Positions 18,123 to 26,425 of a DNA stretch of 64,000 nt are shown piece by piece. Source of the DNA: Govania unica. Its GTDB lineage: Bacteria; Pseudomonadota; Alphaproteobacteria; Sphingomonadales; Govanellaceae. The notes below the pieces were generated by a model. That model searched no databases and was not told where the DNA came from. It was given only the letters and a program-made list of their open reading frames with translations. Location of the stretch: positions 310,001-374,000 of the forward strand of contig NZ_JANWOI010000003.1 in assembly GCF_027920805.1 (NCBI RefSeq), read 5' to 3'. Position 1 is the stretch's first letter. Each line of letters begins with the position of its first letter. Both the position numbers and the translations under genes were made by a program.

Positions 18123-19010
18123 TTATTGGGCGGCGATCAAGGGCGGCTCGGCGGTCATGATCCAGTTGCGGCGGTCGAGCCGCAGGGTGAGGCAATAGGC
18201 TGACCCGCCGCTTTTGGCAAAGCTGCTGATGCGGGGGATAAGAATAGTGTAGCCGCGTGCTTCGAGTGTTGTTTTGAGCGCAGGCGTCATGCCGCCTGAA
18301 ATAAAAGTCCGCTCGATACAGACGCCGTTGGCCGCGATCAGGGTGGCGTCGGCGTCGGAGATGACGATGCGCTGAGCGGCGGGAATGGTGTCGGTGATGA
18401 CCCGAAGCGATGCGGCATCGAAGGCCGGGGGATAATAAAGCACCTCGCCGCCCGACAGCACGCAAAGCGCGGTGTCGAGATGATAAAAGCGCGGGTCCAC
18501 CAGTTTGAGCGGCAGGACGCGGACGTCATAGGTCGTCTCAAGCACCCGGGCCATGGCGACGTCCGTGCGCGGGCCGTGGCCCATCCACATCAGGCGGCGG
18601 GCGGCATCCCATACGGCGTCGCCTGCGCCCTCGAAGGTGAGGCCGGCGGGTGGGGTGACGATACGGTCAATATCGCCCTTGGCCAAAAGTGTTTTGAAAA
18701 AGGCGTGGATATGCTGTTCCTCGCCCTGCCGTTCGCGGTGGCGGAAGCGCGCGAGAAGGGCGATGCCGTTCAACACCACGGCGGCATTGGCGGTAAAGAC
18801 CATGTCCGGAACGCCAGCTGCGGCAGGCAGGGTGATCACGCGGGCGCCTGCGGATTGCAGCGCCTGCACCAGGTCCCGCCAGCCCGCAGCGGCGGCGGCG
18901 CGGTAGCTGTCCTGATGACGGGCCCAGTCGTCGGGGTCCATCCAGGGGTTGATGACATAACTGACGTCGAAATGATCCGGCGGGCAGAGCATGAAGGTTG
19001 GGCGCGTCAT
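18123..19010 (-). CDS. Arginine dihydrolase-like guanidino-group hydrolase
   Basis: 295 residues of the amidinotransferase/DDAH superfamily, closest by eye to the catalytic domain of cyanobacterial ArgZ/AgrE, which converts arginine to ornithine, ammonia and CO2. Landmarks: CPPDHFDVSYVINPWM at residues 9-24, FTANA at 72-76, FEGAGDAVWD at 126-135, FYHLDT with the catalytic-site histidine at 177, and the nucleophilic cysteine at 273 in SGGSAYCLTLR. From memory, the INPWM and FTAN asparagines (N21, N75 here) mark dihydrolases rather than deiminases; both are present. It lacks the C-terminal ornithine cyclodeaminase part of ArgZ. The start at 19010 removes an extension running into rocD; even so it overlaps rocD's stop region only by one codon or so below 19024. 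Co-directional rocD upstream would consume the ornithine. DDAH or citrullinase are alternatives. Confidence 0.75.
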   Translation of the reverse strand: MTRPTFMLCPPDHFDVSYVINPWMDPDDWARHQDSYRAAAAAGWRDLVQALQSAGARVITLPAAAGVPDMVFTANAAVVLNGIALLARFRHRERQGEEQHIHAFFKTLLAKGDIDRIVTPPAGLTFEGAGDAVWDAARRLMWMGHGPRTDVAMARVLETTYDVRVLPLKLVDPRFYHLDTALCVLSGGEVLYYPPAFDAASLRVITDTIPAAQRIVISDADATLIAANGVCIERTFISGGMTPALKTTLEARGYTILIPRISSFAKSGGSAYCLTLRLDRRNWIMTAEPPLIAAQ

Positions 19011-19023
19011 GGGCTGATCCTTT

Positions 19024-20232
19024 TCAAGCGGCGCTGCGTTCAAGGCGATGCAGGGCGTCTTCGAACTGGTCGAGCCCCCAGTCGAGCTCGCTTTCGGTGA
19101 TGACAAGCGGCGGGGCGAGGCGAACGACGGTTTCGTGCGTTTCCTTGCTGAGCACACCGAGCCGCATCATTTCCTCAACCATGCGGCGACCACTGGTGAG
19201 ATTGCCGTCGAGTTCCACCCCGACCCACAGGCCGCGTCCGCGCACTTCGCGGATCAGTGGGGAGCGGATGCGGTTCAGACGGTCGAGCATGCGCTGGCCG
19301 AGGTGGGCGCTCTGGTCGGCCAGTTGCTCGTCTGCCATGACGCGGAGGGCCTCAAGCCCGACGGCGGCAGCGAGGCTGTTGCCACCAAAGGTCGAGCCGT
19401 GGCTGCCGGGGGTGAAGACCTCCATCACCTCGCGGCGGGCGACGAAGGCCGAGACCGGCAGCACGCCGCCGCCAAGTGCCTTGCCAAGGGTCATGCCGTC
19501 GGGGCGTATGCCTTCATGCTCGAAGGCGAACCAGCGGCCGGTGCGGCAGAGCCCGCTTTGGATCTCGTCGAGAATAAGCAGCACATTATGTTTGTCGCAG
19601 GCGGCGCGGACGGCGCGCAGATAGCCGGGCGGCGGCAGGATGATCCCGGCTTCGCCCTGAATGGGTTCGATCAGGACGGCAGCCGTTTCGGGGGTGATGG
19701 CTTGTTCGAGGGCCTTGGCGTTGCCGAACGGCACGCTGCGAAAGCCGGGGGTGAAGGGGCCGAAGCCACGGCGGTAATCGGCGTCTGAAGAAAAGCCGAC
19801 GATGGTGGTGGTGCGGCCGTGGAAATTATTGTCGGCGACGATGATTTCGGCCTTGTCGGCGGCGATGCCCTTGATGTCATAGCCCCAGCGCCGTGCTGCC
19901 TTGATGGCGGTTTCGACCGCTTCGGCACCGCTGTTCATGGGCAGGGCCATATCAAAGCCGCTGCGTTGACAGAGCGTCTCAAGGAACTGCCCGAGCACGT
20001 CGGAGCGGAAGGCGCGGGAGATGACGGCGACTTTTTGCGCCTGTTCGGTCAGCGCCTTCAGAATGCGCGGGTGACCATGGCCGAGGCTGACGGCGGAATA
20101 GGCGCTCATGCAGTCGAGATAGCGGCGGCCTTCGGTATCCCACAGCCAGACGCCGTCGCCGCGCGCGATGACCACTTCCAGAGGTTTGTAGTTATGGGCC
20201 CCGTACCGGTTTTCGAGATCACTCGCGGTCAT
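19024..20232 (-). CDS. rocD: Ornithine aminotransferase
   Basis: 402-residue class III PLP-dependent aminotransferase. It carries the ornithine-specific N-terminal RYGAHNYKPLEVVIARGDGVW, the GSEA-equivalent NSGAEAVE, LLILDEIQSG with the PLP-binding aspartate, and MTLGKALGGGVLPVSA with the Schiff-base lysine. It converts ornithine and 2-oxoglutarate to glutamate semialdehyde and glutamate. The next gene 13 bases downstream encodes an ornithine-producing arginine dihydrolase-like enzyme and the divergent neighbourhood has an Lrp regulator, so the pair forms a short arginine-to-glutamate route. Confidence 0.92.
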   Translation of the reverse strand: MTASDLENRYGAHNYKPLEVVIARGDGVWLWDTEGRRYLDCMSAYSAVSLGHGHPRILKALTEQAQKVAVISRAFRSDVLGQFLETLCQRSGFDMALPMNSGAEAVETAIKAARRWGYDIKGIAADKAEIIVADNNFHGRTTTIVGFSSDADYRRGFGPFTPGFRSVPFGNAKALEQAITPETAAVLIEPIQGEAGIILPPPGYLRAVRAACDKHNVLLILDEIQSGLCRTGRWFAFEHEGIRPDGMTLGKALGGGVLPVSAFVARREVMEVFTPGSHGSTFGGNSLAAAVGLEALRVMADEQLADQSAHLGQRMLDRLNRIRSPLIREVRGRGLWVGVELDGNLTSGRRMVEEMMRLGVLSKETHETVVRLAPPLVITESELDWGLDQFEDALHRLERSAA

Positions 20233-20358
20233 GTTCTGCTCCCTGTGATTATTGAATTATCCTAGGGAGTTGTGCGGGCGGGCGGGGGCTGAAATCGTCC
20301 CGGGTTGCGACAGCAAGCGGTGGGATTTAGGCGGTTGGCGACAGAATCTGTCGTGCCC

Positions 20359-20868
20359 TCAGTCGAGACTCTTCTGAAGGATCGAGGCGGGCAGGCCGCG
20401 CCAGGGGGTGACCGTGCGCAAGACGATGGTGCTGTCGATCCGGCGCACGCCGATCTGTGCGTTTTCAAGCAGACTCGCGGTGATCCGGTAATAGATGTCG
20501 AGGGATGGGCAGATGAAGCGGGCGAGGTAATCCACGTCGCCGCTGACTTCGAAACATTCGACGGCTTCCTCGACCCGGCTGATCACGGCCTCGAACCGTT
20601 CGCCGAGCCTGCGTTCCTGGGTGGCGAGCGCGATATGGGCATAGATGGTGACCGGATTGCCGAATTTCGCCGGCTCAAGGATGGCGTTCAGGCTGCGCAC
20701 ATAGCCCGCCGCCATCAGCCGCCGCACGCGTTCCAGGCAGGGGCGGGCGGAAAGCCCCGCCTGTTCGGCCAGTTCCTTATTGGTGATGCGGGCATTCTGC
20801 TGAAGAATGGTCAGGATTTTGAGGTCGATTCGGTCAATTTTTCGCCGGTCGACTTTTACCTGTGGCAT
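20359..20868 (-). CDS. Lrp/AsnC-family regulator
   Basis: 169 residues with an N-terminal winged helix-turn-helix (IDLKILTILQQNARITNKEL and LSARPCLERVRRL) and a C-terminal AsnC/RAM ligand-binding domain. The start at 20868 (MPQVKVD) has GGAG eight bases upstream, and avoids overlap with the divergent SRAP gene. Lrp-type proteins sense amino acids, and this one sits 126 bases upstream of rocD on the same strand. Control of the rocD/arginine dihydrolase pair in response to arginine or ornithine is likely but inferred. Confidence 0.88.
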   Translation of the reverse strand: MPQVKVDRRKIDRIDLKILTILQQNARITNKELAEQAGLSARPCLERVRRLMAAGYVRSLNAILEPAKFGNPVTIYAHIALATQERRLGERFEAVISRVEEAVECFEVSGDVDYLARFICPSLDIYYRITASLLENAQIGVRRIDSTIVLRTVTPWRGLPASILQKSLD

Positions 20869-20911
20869 GACTTTGTCTCCCCCCTGTTTTTTGCATCCGG
20901 TAGTCTGAGGC

Positions 20912-21577
20912 ATGTGCGGACGATTTGCTCTGGCTGGTGATCTTGGCGTGGCGTCGTCCCTGCCGATTCTGCGTGAAACGTTGCGAGACGTCCGGCCACG
21001 TTATAATATCGCGCCAGGGACGCATGTGACAGTGCTCGCCTATAATCGCCTGAAGGCGCTGGCTGCCGTCCAGATGCGCTGGGGACTTGTGCCGCAATGG
21101 TCGCGCGGTCCGGATCACGGCTTGAGCCTGTTCAATGCCCGTGTCGAAACGATCCGTCAAAAACCGGCTTTTCGCGAGTCCTTTGAGCGCCGCCGGGCGG
21201 TTGTTCCGGCCAGCGGTTATTATGAGTGGCAGACCAGAGAGTCACTGAAACAACCCTGGCTGATCTCTGCGGCCGACGGTGGAATGATGTATTTTGCCGC
21301 AATCTGGGATCAGTGGCGGGCGGCGGACGGGTCGGTTTTATTGTCGGCAGCCATTCTGACAATGGAGGCCCACGAGTCGGTCGCCATGATCCATCATCGT
21401 ATGCCGGTCATGCTGACGGAGGCGGAAAGTCTGCTTTGGATGCAATCGGATCTGACAGACGAGAAGGTCGAGCAACTGACGGCTTTAAATCGGTCCCGGG
21501 GTTTGGTTGCGCACGCTGTGCACCCAAGGATAGGAAATTCACGCATGGACGGTCCGGAGTGCGTTGAATTTGTTTAG
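20912..21577 (+). CDS. SRAP (YedK/HMCES)-family protein
   Basis: 221 residues beginning MCGRF, where Cys2 becomes the N-terminal nucleophile that links covalently to abasic sites in single-stranded DNA. Other family residues are visible: NARVETIRQKPAFRESF, the VVPASGYYEW motif with its glutamate, and IHHRMPVML with the catalytic histidine. The family shields or removes abasic sites and is often associated with the SOS response. The gene is divergent from the lrp-like gene with 43 bases between starts. I see no clear LexA box in that short gap. Confidence 0.93.
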   Translation: MCGRFALAGDLGVASSLPILRETLRDVRPRYNIAPGTHVTVLAYNRLKALAAVQMRWGLVPQWSRGPDHGLSLFNARVETIRQKPAFRESFERRRAVVPASGYYEWQTRESLKQPWLISAADGGMMYFAAIWDQWRAADGSVLLSAAILTMEAHESVAMIHHRMPVMLTEAESLLWMQSDLTDEKVEQLTALNRSRGLVAHAVHPRIGNSRMDGPECVEFV

Positions 21578-21868
21578 ATTTTCAAGTTCATGCCGGTGAT
21601 TTGCAGTTGATTCGATGCGCGTATTCTGCTGTGTCGCAACAGTCCCGGGGACCTGCCCATGCGGGAAAATTACAATCATCTAAATCTCTTATCGACCTCT
21701 TATCTTTTGATGTTACAATGCGGCCGTCATTGGTTTAGGAAAAGGGGCGTCTGACGAGGCTGAAGCAGGTCCTTGCCTTTTCGTTAAGAAAGGGCGAGCT
21801 GGTTTTGTCCAAGTTCGACGATCGGAAATGCTCCGACACAGTGACAGTAGAATGACAGGAGAGACGGA

Positions 21869-22108
21869 ATGAACATAGAACTGCTGAAGAACAGCGCCCT
21901 CGCTGCAGTCCTCGCCCTCGGCCTCGTAGCTTGCGGCGAAGAAAAGAAAGAAGAAGCTCCGGCTGCTGAAGCTCCGGCTGCTGAAGCTCCGGCTGAAGCT
22001 GCTCCGGCTGCTGAAGCTCCGGCTGAAGCTGCTCCGGCCGCAGAAGCTCCGGCTGAAGCTGCTCCGGCTGCTGAAGCTCCGGCTGCTGATGGTAAGCCAT
22101 CTGAGTAA
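21869..22108 (+). CDS. Small Glu-Ala-Pro repeat lipoprotein
   Basis: 79 residues. The N-terminus is a lipoprotein signal (LAAVLALGLVAC, lipobox cysteine at residue 22), followed by a short lysine/glutamate stretch and then about four copies of a ten-residue EAPAEAAPAA-like unit ending in DGKPSE. The mature protein would be an acidic, extended tether anchored in a membrane. AGGAGA lies just upstream of the ATG, and a terminator follows, so it is a single-gene unit. The reverse-strand ORF over this region is a shadow. Function unknown; such short Pro/Ala lipoproteins are common and usually unannotated. Confidence 0.75.
   Translation: MNIELLKNSALAAVLALGLVACGEEKKEEAPAAEAPAAEAPAEAAPAAEAPAEAAPAAEAPAEAAPAAEAPAADGKPSE
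21954..22086 (+). repeat. 30-base tandem repeats inside the lipoprotein gene
   Basis: Near-identical 30-base units built from GCTCCGGCTGAAGCT and GCTCCGGCTGCTGAA blocks encode the EAPA repeat region. Such repeats can gain or lose units by slippage, so the protein length may vary between strains. Confidence 0.8.
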
Positions 22109-22150
22109 GCTTCTTCGTAGTCGGGCTTGCCTGACTTGAAGGCTTTGACG

Positions 22151-22180
22151 AAGGACGGTCCGAAAGGGCCGTCCTTTCGT
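22151..22180 (+). terminator. Terminator after the lipoprotein gene
   Basis: AAGGACGGTCC-GAAA-GGGCCGTCCTT hairpin with a GAAA loop, followed by TCGTTGTTT. It lies 43 bases past the stop codon. Confidence 0.85.
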
Positions 22181-22296
22181 TGTTTCAGGTCAGGTTTCAG
22201 ATCGGGTTTCATGTCTGGATCTATGGTCTGGGCTTATGTTTGGATGATAAGCTGAGCTTTGGAGCAGGGCTTTCCCTTTCAAATATGGAGCAATTC

Positions 22297-22992
22297 ATGA
22301 TCGATCTTTATTATTGGCCGACTCCGAATGGCTGGAAGATCTCCATTATGTTGGAGGAGTGTGGGCTGCCCTATACGATGATCCCGGTGAATATCGGAGC
22401 CGGGGATCAGTTCAAGCCAGACTTCCTTAAAATCAGTCCCAATAACCGCATGCCGGCGATTGTCGATCATGAGGCTGTGGGTGGACCGCTGTCGATTTTC
22501 GAATCCGGTGCGATCCTGACCTATCTCGCGGAAAAAACCGGGCGCTTTCTGCCGACGGAGACGCGGGCGCGGTTCGATGTCCTGCAGTGGCTGTTCTGGC
22601 AGGTGGGCGGGCTTGGTCCCATGGCGGGTCAGCTTGGCCATTTCAAGAACTACGCGGCAGACCCTATTCCTTATGCCATCCAGCGGTACGAAAATGAATA
22701 TAACCGGCTGCTCGGGGTAATGGATCACCGCCTTGCCGATCGGGAGTTCCTGGCCGGTGACTATTCAATCGCCGACATGGCGTCCTGGCCATGGGTCCGT
22801 AGTCACGAGCGACTGGGTCAGGCGCTGGACGAGTTCAAACATCTGAAGCGCTGGTTCGATGGCATTGCCGCACGTGAGCCTGTTCAGAAAGCCATTGAGG
22901 TTGGCAAGGATTTGCGCCGGTCTGCGATGACCGACGAGGAAAAGAAGATCCTGTTCGGCCAGACGGCTGCGTCGGTGACGCCCAAAGCCTGA
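22297..22992 (+). CDS. Ure2/YfcG-type glutathione S-transferase
   Basis: 231 residues with the N-terminal thioredoxin-like domain beginning LYYWPTPNGWKISIMLEE, the signature of the Ure2p/nu-class (YfcG, YghU) branch, then ISPNNRMPAIVDHE and the helical domain with YSIADMASWPW (the N-capping box). These enzymes often act as disulfide-bond reductases using two glutathiones. The start at 22297 is set by GGAG at 22287-22290; the upstream in-frame extension lacks support. It is followed by an imperfect terminator. Confidence 0.9.
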   Translation: MIDLYYWPTPNGWKISIMLEECGLPYTMIPVNIGAGDQFKPDFLKISPNNRMPAIVDHEAVGGPLSIFESGAILTYLAEKTGRFLPTETRARFDVLQWLFWQVGGLGPMAGQLGHFKNYAADPIPYAIQRYENEYNRLLGVMDHRLADREFLAGDYSIADMASWPWVRSHERLGQALDEFKHLKRWFDGIAAREPVQKAIEVGKDLRRSAMTDEEKKILFGQTAASVTPKA

Positions 22993-23013
22993 ATTTCGAG
23001 ACCTATGGTTTTT

Positions 23014-23048
23014 AAAAGGGGCTGCCGTCACACGGTGGCCCCTTTCCG
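23014..23048 (+). terminator. Likely terminator after the first GST gene
   Basis: AAAGGGGCTGCCG and CGGTGGCCCCTTT form a 13-base stem with one mismatch, 20 bases past the stop. The following TTCCGCGTTCTGTT is a poor U tract, so termination may be weak. Confidence 0.5.
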
Positions 23049-23254
23049 CGTTCTGTTATGTCTGTCCGAAACTGAGCTTCCTGTCATGAAGGTTTTGAAT
23101 TGGGGCTTCGGTTGAATGGATAGGCATATAGTCAATCCGAATTAACGAAATATTCAGTTCGGCTTAGCAGCATAGGTTCTGCCAGAACATGGCTCGGTCG
23201 GGGGAGGGAGGCTTCCTTGCCGATATTGGACCGTAGAACAACGGGAGGACGACG

Positions 23255-23524
23255 ATGGAACAGATGGATTACAGCTATATCACCGAGCGCAGGGCAGCCG
23301 CGGAATTGGGGCGTGCGGATGCGCTTTATGATCTTGGGCTGCTCTATTCGACGGGGCAGGGAGTTGGGCTCGATTTTATCGAGGCGCATAAATGGTTCAA
23401 TCTCGCAGCCATGCGTGGCGTCCACCGGGCGCAGGTAGACCGTGCCGATCTCGCGCGCGACATGTCCGCGCCTGAAATCGCTGAAGCTCAGCGGCAGGCG
23501 CGGGAGTGGATGCGCCAGCACTGA
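23255..23524 (+). CDS. Small Sel1-repeat protein
   Basis: 89 residues containing about one and a half Sel1-like repeats: ALYDLGLLYSTGQGVGLDF followed by IEAHKWFNLAAMRG. The C-terminus is a charged helix (EIAEAQRQAREWMRQH). GGGAGGACG directly upstream of the ATG gives a good ribosome binding site. Sel1 repeats mediate protein-protein contacts; no enzyme domain or signal peptide is present. Partner unknown. Confidence 0.82.
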   Translation: MEQMDYSYITERRAAAELGRADALYDLGLLYSTGQGVGLDFIEAHKWFNLAAMRGVHRAQVDRADLARDMSAPEIAEAQRQAREWMRQH

Positions 23525-23599
23525 GGCTTATAATTTCTCTCCCGTGGCTTCGCGGGCTGTGGCAGACTTCATTTGCCTCATGCTCAAGGGAGAGTGTCG

Positions 23600-24208
23600 A
23601 TGAAACTTTATTATACGCCTGGCGCCTGTTCGCTTGCGCCGCATATTGTCGCCGAAGAAGCCGGCTTGAAATATGATCTCGTGAAGGTTGATCTCGGGAC
23701 TCACAAGACTGAATCCGGCGTGGATTATTACAGCATCAATCCGCGCGGCTATGTGCCCGCGCTGGTGCTTGATGGCGGTGCGACGGTGACGGAAGTCGGG
23801 TCGCTGATCGAATATCTTTCCGATCAAAACCCATCTGCCGGGCTTATGCCAGCCGTGGGAAGCCTGGACCGTGTGCAGACGCGGTCCTGGATTGTGTTTA
23901 TCGCCACCGAAATTCACAAAACCTTTGCGCCGCTGTTTTCGCCGAAGACCCCGGCTGAAATGCGCGAGACTCTGATTGCGCGCTTGCAGACCCGGTTCAA
24001 GGAACTGGACGAGCGGCTGGCCACGCAGGACTGGATCATGGGGGCCCATTTCAGCGTTGTGGACGCCTATGCCTTCACCATTCTCAATTGGAGCAATTTC
24101 ATAAAGCTCGACCTGTCGGACTATAGCCATCTCGTGAGCTATATGGCGCGGGTTGCCGCGCGTCCTGCAGTGCATGCGGCTATGAAGGCCGAGGGGCTGG
24201 TTCAATAG
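23600..24208 (+). CDS. Beta-class-like glutathione S-transferase
   Basis: 202 residues beginning MKLYYTPGACSLAPHIVAEE, the N-terminal pattern of bacterial beta-class GSTs including the conserved cysteine in GACS, followed by INPRGYVPALVLDGG and an all-helical C-terminal domain with FSVVDAYAFTIL. The start at 23600 is preceded by AGGGAGAG; the ORF extends nine codons further but without a better site. It stands alone before a terminator. Detoxification of electrophiles is the usual role. Confidence 0.92.
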   Translation: MKLYYTPGACSLAPHIVAEEAGLKYDLVKVDLGTHKTESGVDYYSINPRGYVPALVLDGGATVTEVGSLIEYLSDQNPSAGLMPAVGSLDRVQTRSWIVFIATEIHKTFAPLFSPKTPAEMRETLIARLQTRFKELDERLATQDWIMGAHFSVVDAYAFTILNWSNFIKLDLSDYSHLVSYMARVAARPAVHAAMKAEGLVQ

Positions 24209-24232
24209 ATTAAAGCTCATTTGGATATTCAG

Positions 24233-24273
24233 GGCGGCCGCAGGATACAATTCTGCGGCCGTTTTTGGTTTTT
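24233..24273 (+). terminator. Terminator after the second GST gene
   Basis: GCGGCCGCAG / CTGCGGCCGT stem followed by TTTTGGTTTTTTA, 25 bases beyond the stop codon. It isolates the GST from the hyuAB operon that follows. Confidence 0.88.
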
Positions 24274-24313
24274 TATGGGATTTTTTGCATTCTTATGGAC
24301 AGTGGCGGCTAAG

Positions 24314-24325
24314 TTTGTATACAAA
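24314..24325. promoter_or_regulatory. Probable GntR operator in front of the second hyuAB operon
   Basis: TTTGTATACAAA is a perfect 12-base palindrome 50 bases before the hyuA start. The TTGTATACAA core is the classic operator form for FadR-subfamily GntR proteins. A GntR/FCD regulator is encoded at the end of the same operon, so autoregulation of hyuA-hyuB-gntR is a natural reading. Confidence 0.65.
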
Positions 24326-24374
24326 TTAGGGCGGAGATGTTGCGCAAAGACACAAAAGCAAGGAACGTTCGGGA

Positions 24375-26414
24375 ATGACCTATCGCTTGGGGTGTGACGT
24401 CGGGGGGACTTTTACCGACCTTTTGTTATTTAATGAGACGACGGGGGAAACCTGGCGCGACAAGGTGCCGACGACACCTCATGATCCGTCGGTGGCCGTG
24501 ATCAGCGGGACCAGTCAGGTCTGTGCGCGGGCTGGGATCACACCGGCGGACCTGCAGGCTTTTTTTCATGGCACGACCGTGGCGACCAATGCGGTGCTTC
24601 AGCATAAGGTGGCGAAAGTCGGCTTGGTGGTGACGACGGGATATCGCCAGGTCATGCAGGTGGCGCGGTCCTTCGTGCCGGGCGGTCTTGCAGGCTGGAT
24701 CATCTGGCCGAAACCGGAACCGATGGCGCCCCTTGAATGCACCATCGAGGCCGACGAACGCATGGGCGCGGACGGCGTCATGGTACGGGCGCTTGATGAG
24801 GACAAATTGCGTGCGGATCTTCTGCGTCTCAAGGACGAGAAGATCGAAGCCCTGACGGTTTGCCTGATGAATTCCTATGTGAATGGCGTGACGGAAAGCC
24901 GGGTGGCTGTCGTTGCCGCCGAGGTTTTCCCCAATCTGCCGATTTCGCTCAGTCATGAAATCCTGCCGGAAATGCAGGAATATGAACGTACCCTGACGAC
25001 AGTGGCGAATTCCGCCGTGCGCCCGATGGTGGCAGCTTATATCCATAATCTGCGCGAACAATTATATGGTACGGGCTTTCGCGGGCGGCTCAATCTGTTG
25101 CGTTCGGATGGCGGGCTGATTTCTTCGGAGAAAGCCGAAACCGCGCCGGTCAATCTGTTGATGTCGGGGCCTGCCGGTGGCGTCGCGGGGGCGGCCTGGG
25201 TGGCGCAGAACGCCGGTATCAAGAACGTGTTGACGCTTGATGTGGGCGGCACCTCCACCGACGTGGCGCTGATTGAAAACGGCGTGCCCAAATTGTCGCG
25301 CGATACGTCGGTCGGGCATTTGAAGGTGCGGAGCTCGTCGCTGGATGTGAAGTCGGTGGGGGCAGGCGGCGGCTCGATCGCCCATGTGCCGCAACTGACG
25401 CGGGCGTTGCGTGTGGGCCCTGAGTCGGCGGGTGCGGTGCCGGGGCCGGCCTGCTATCGCCAGGGCGGTGACAAGCCGACTGTGACTGATGCGAATGTGG
25501 TGCTGGGCTATTTGCCCGAAGATTTGCTGGGCGGAACTTTCAAGCTCGATCGCGCGGCGGCACAGGTGGCGGTGCAGACGGTCGCCGATGGTCTCGGCGT
25601 GACGCTGATGGAGGCGGCGGCGGGGATCATCGCCGTGGTGAATGAAAATATGTATGGCGCCTTGCGGCTGGTGTCGGTGCAGCAGGGTTATGATCCGCGT
25701 GATTTCGCCTTGATGGGCTTTGGCGGGGCAGGGTCGCTGCATTCGAATGCCGTGGCCAAGCTCATGCAATCCTGGCCGGTGATCGTGCCGAACAGTCCGG
25801 GCGTGTTATGCGCGCAAGGGGACGCCACCACGCGCATGCGTCATGAAGCGGCGCGAAGTTTCTCAAAGGAATTCAAGAAAACCAGCAATGCCGAAGTGCA
25901 GGCCGTTCTGACCGAGATGAAAGAGCGAGTGGCGCGGGAGCTTTTGGCCGAGGATGTGCCGCTCAGTGAGCAGGATTATATTTTCGAAGCCGGGATCCGC
26001 TACAAGGGGCAGGGCTTCGAACTGCCCATGCCGATCGAGATCGAAGGGTTCGATGTGGACGCCATCGAGAAAGCTTTCGATGCCGAGCACATGCGGATCT
26101 TTGGCTTCAATCTCGACACCATTCATGAATTCATCAATCTGCGTGCGGTAGCGCTTGGCAAGGCTGCCAGTCTGGAGCCGATCGAAATCGCAAAGGGCGA
26201 TGGCAATCCGCAGGCGGCGAAATTGCGCGATCATGAAATCTGGGTCGAGGGCACAACGCATCCGGCGGTGATTTACGACCGGGCGAAATTGCGGGCCGGA
26301 GACAGGGTCATCGGACCGGCCATCGTTATCGAGATGGATTCGACCGCGCTCATTTTGCCGGACCATGTGGGGAACGTGGATCACTTCGGCAATATCCTGA
26401 TTTATCCGGCGTAA
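24375..26414 (+). CDS. hyuA: Hydantoinase/oxoprolinase A subunit (second copy)
   Basis: 679-residue HyuA family protein with DVGGTFTDLLLF at residues 8-19, FFHGTTVATNAVL, the second phosphate motif TLDVGGTSTDVALI and FGGAGSLH. It is the ATP-using partner of HyuB. It begins an operon with hyuB 11 bases downstream and a gntR-type regulator after that, behind a palindromic operator. It differs clearly from the 6.3-8.4 kb copy (for example FGGAGSLH here against FGGGGPMHA there), so this is an old divergence rather than a recent duplication. N-methylhydantoinase, oxoprolinase and aryl-ketone carboxylase activities are all possible. Confidence 0.9.
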   Translation: MTYRLGCDVGGTFTDLLLFNETTGETWRDKVPTTPHDPSVAVISGTSQVCARAGITPADLQAFFHGTTVATNAVLQHKVAKVGLVVTTGYRQVMQVARSFVPGGLAGWIIWPKPEPMAPLECTIEADERMGADGVMVRALDEDKLRADLLRLKDEKIEALTVCLMNSYVNGVTESRVAVVAAEVFPNLPISLSHEILPEMQEYERTLTTVANSAVRPMVAAYIHNLREQLYGTGFRGRLNLLRSDGGLISSEKAETAPVNLLMSGPAGGVAGAAWVAQNAGIKNVLTLDVGGTSTDVALIENGVPKLSRDTSVGHLKVRSSSLDVKSVGAGGGSIAHVPQLTRALRVGPESAGAVPGPACYRQGGDKPTVTDANVVLGYLPEDLLGGTFKLDRAAAQVAVQTVADGLGVTLMEAAAGIIAVVNENMYGALRLVSVQQGYDPRDFALMGFGGAGSLHSNAVAKLMQSWPVIVPNSPGVLCAQGDATTRMRHEAARSFSKEFKKTSNAEVQAVLTEMKERVARELLAEDVPLSEQDYIFEAGIRYKGQGFELPMPIEIEGFDVDAIEKAFDAEHMRIFGFNLDTIHEFINLRAVALGKAASLEPIEIAKGDGNPQAAKLRDHEIWVEGTTHPAVIYDRAKLRAGDRVIGPAIVIEMDSTALILPDHVGNVDHFGNILIYPA

Positions 26415-26425
26415 GGAGCGACCCT

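Noticed and set aside
21784-22212. 142-codon minus-strand ORF over the lipoprotein gene
   Set aside because: Its Ala/Gly/Ser repeats are the antisense reading of the EAPA repeats; the plus-strand ORF has a lipobox, a ribosome binding site and a terminator.
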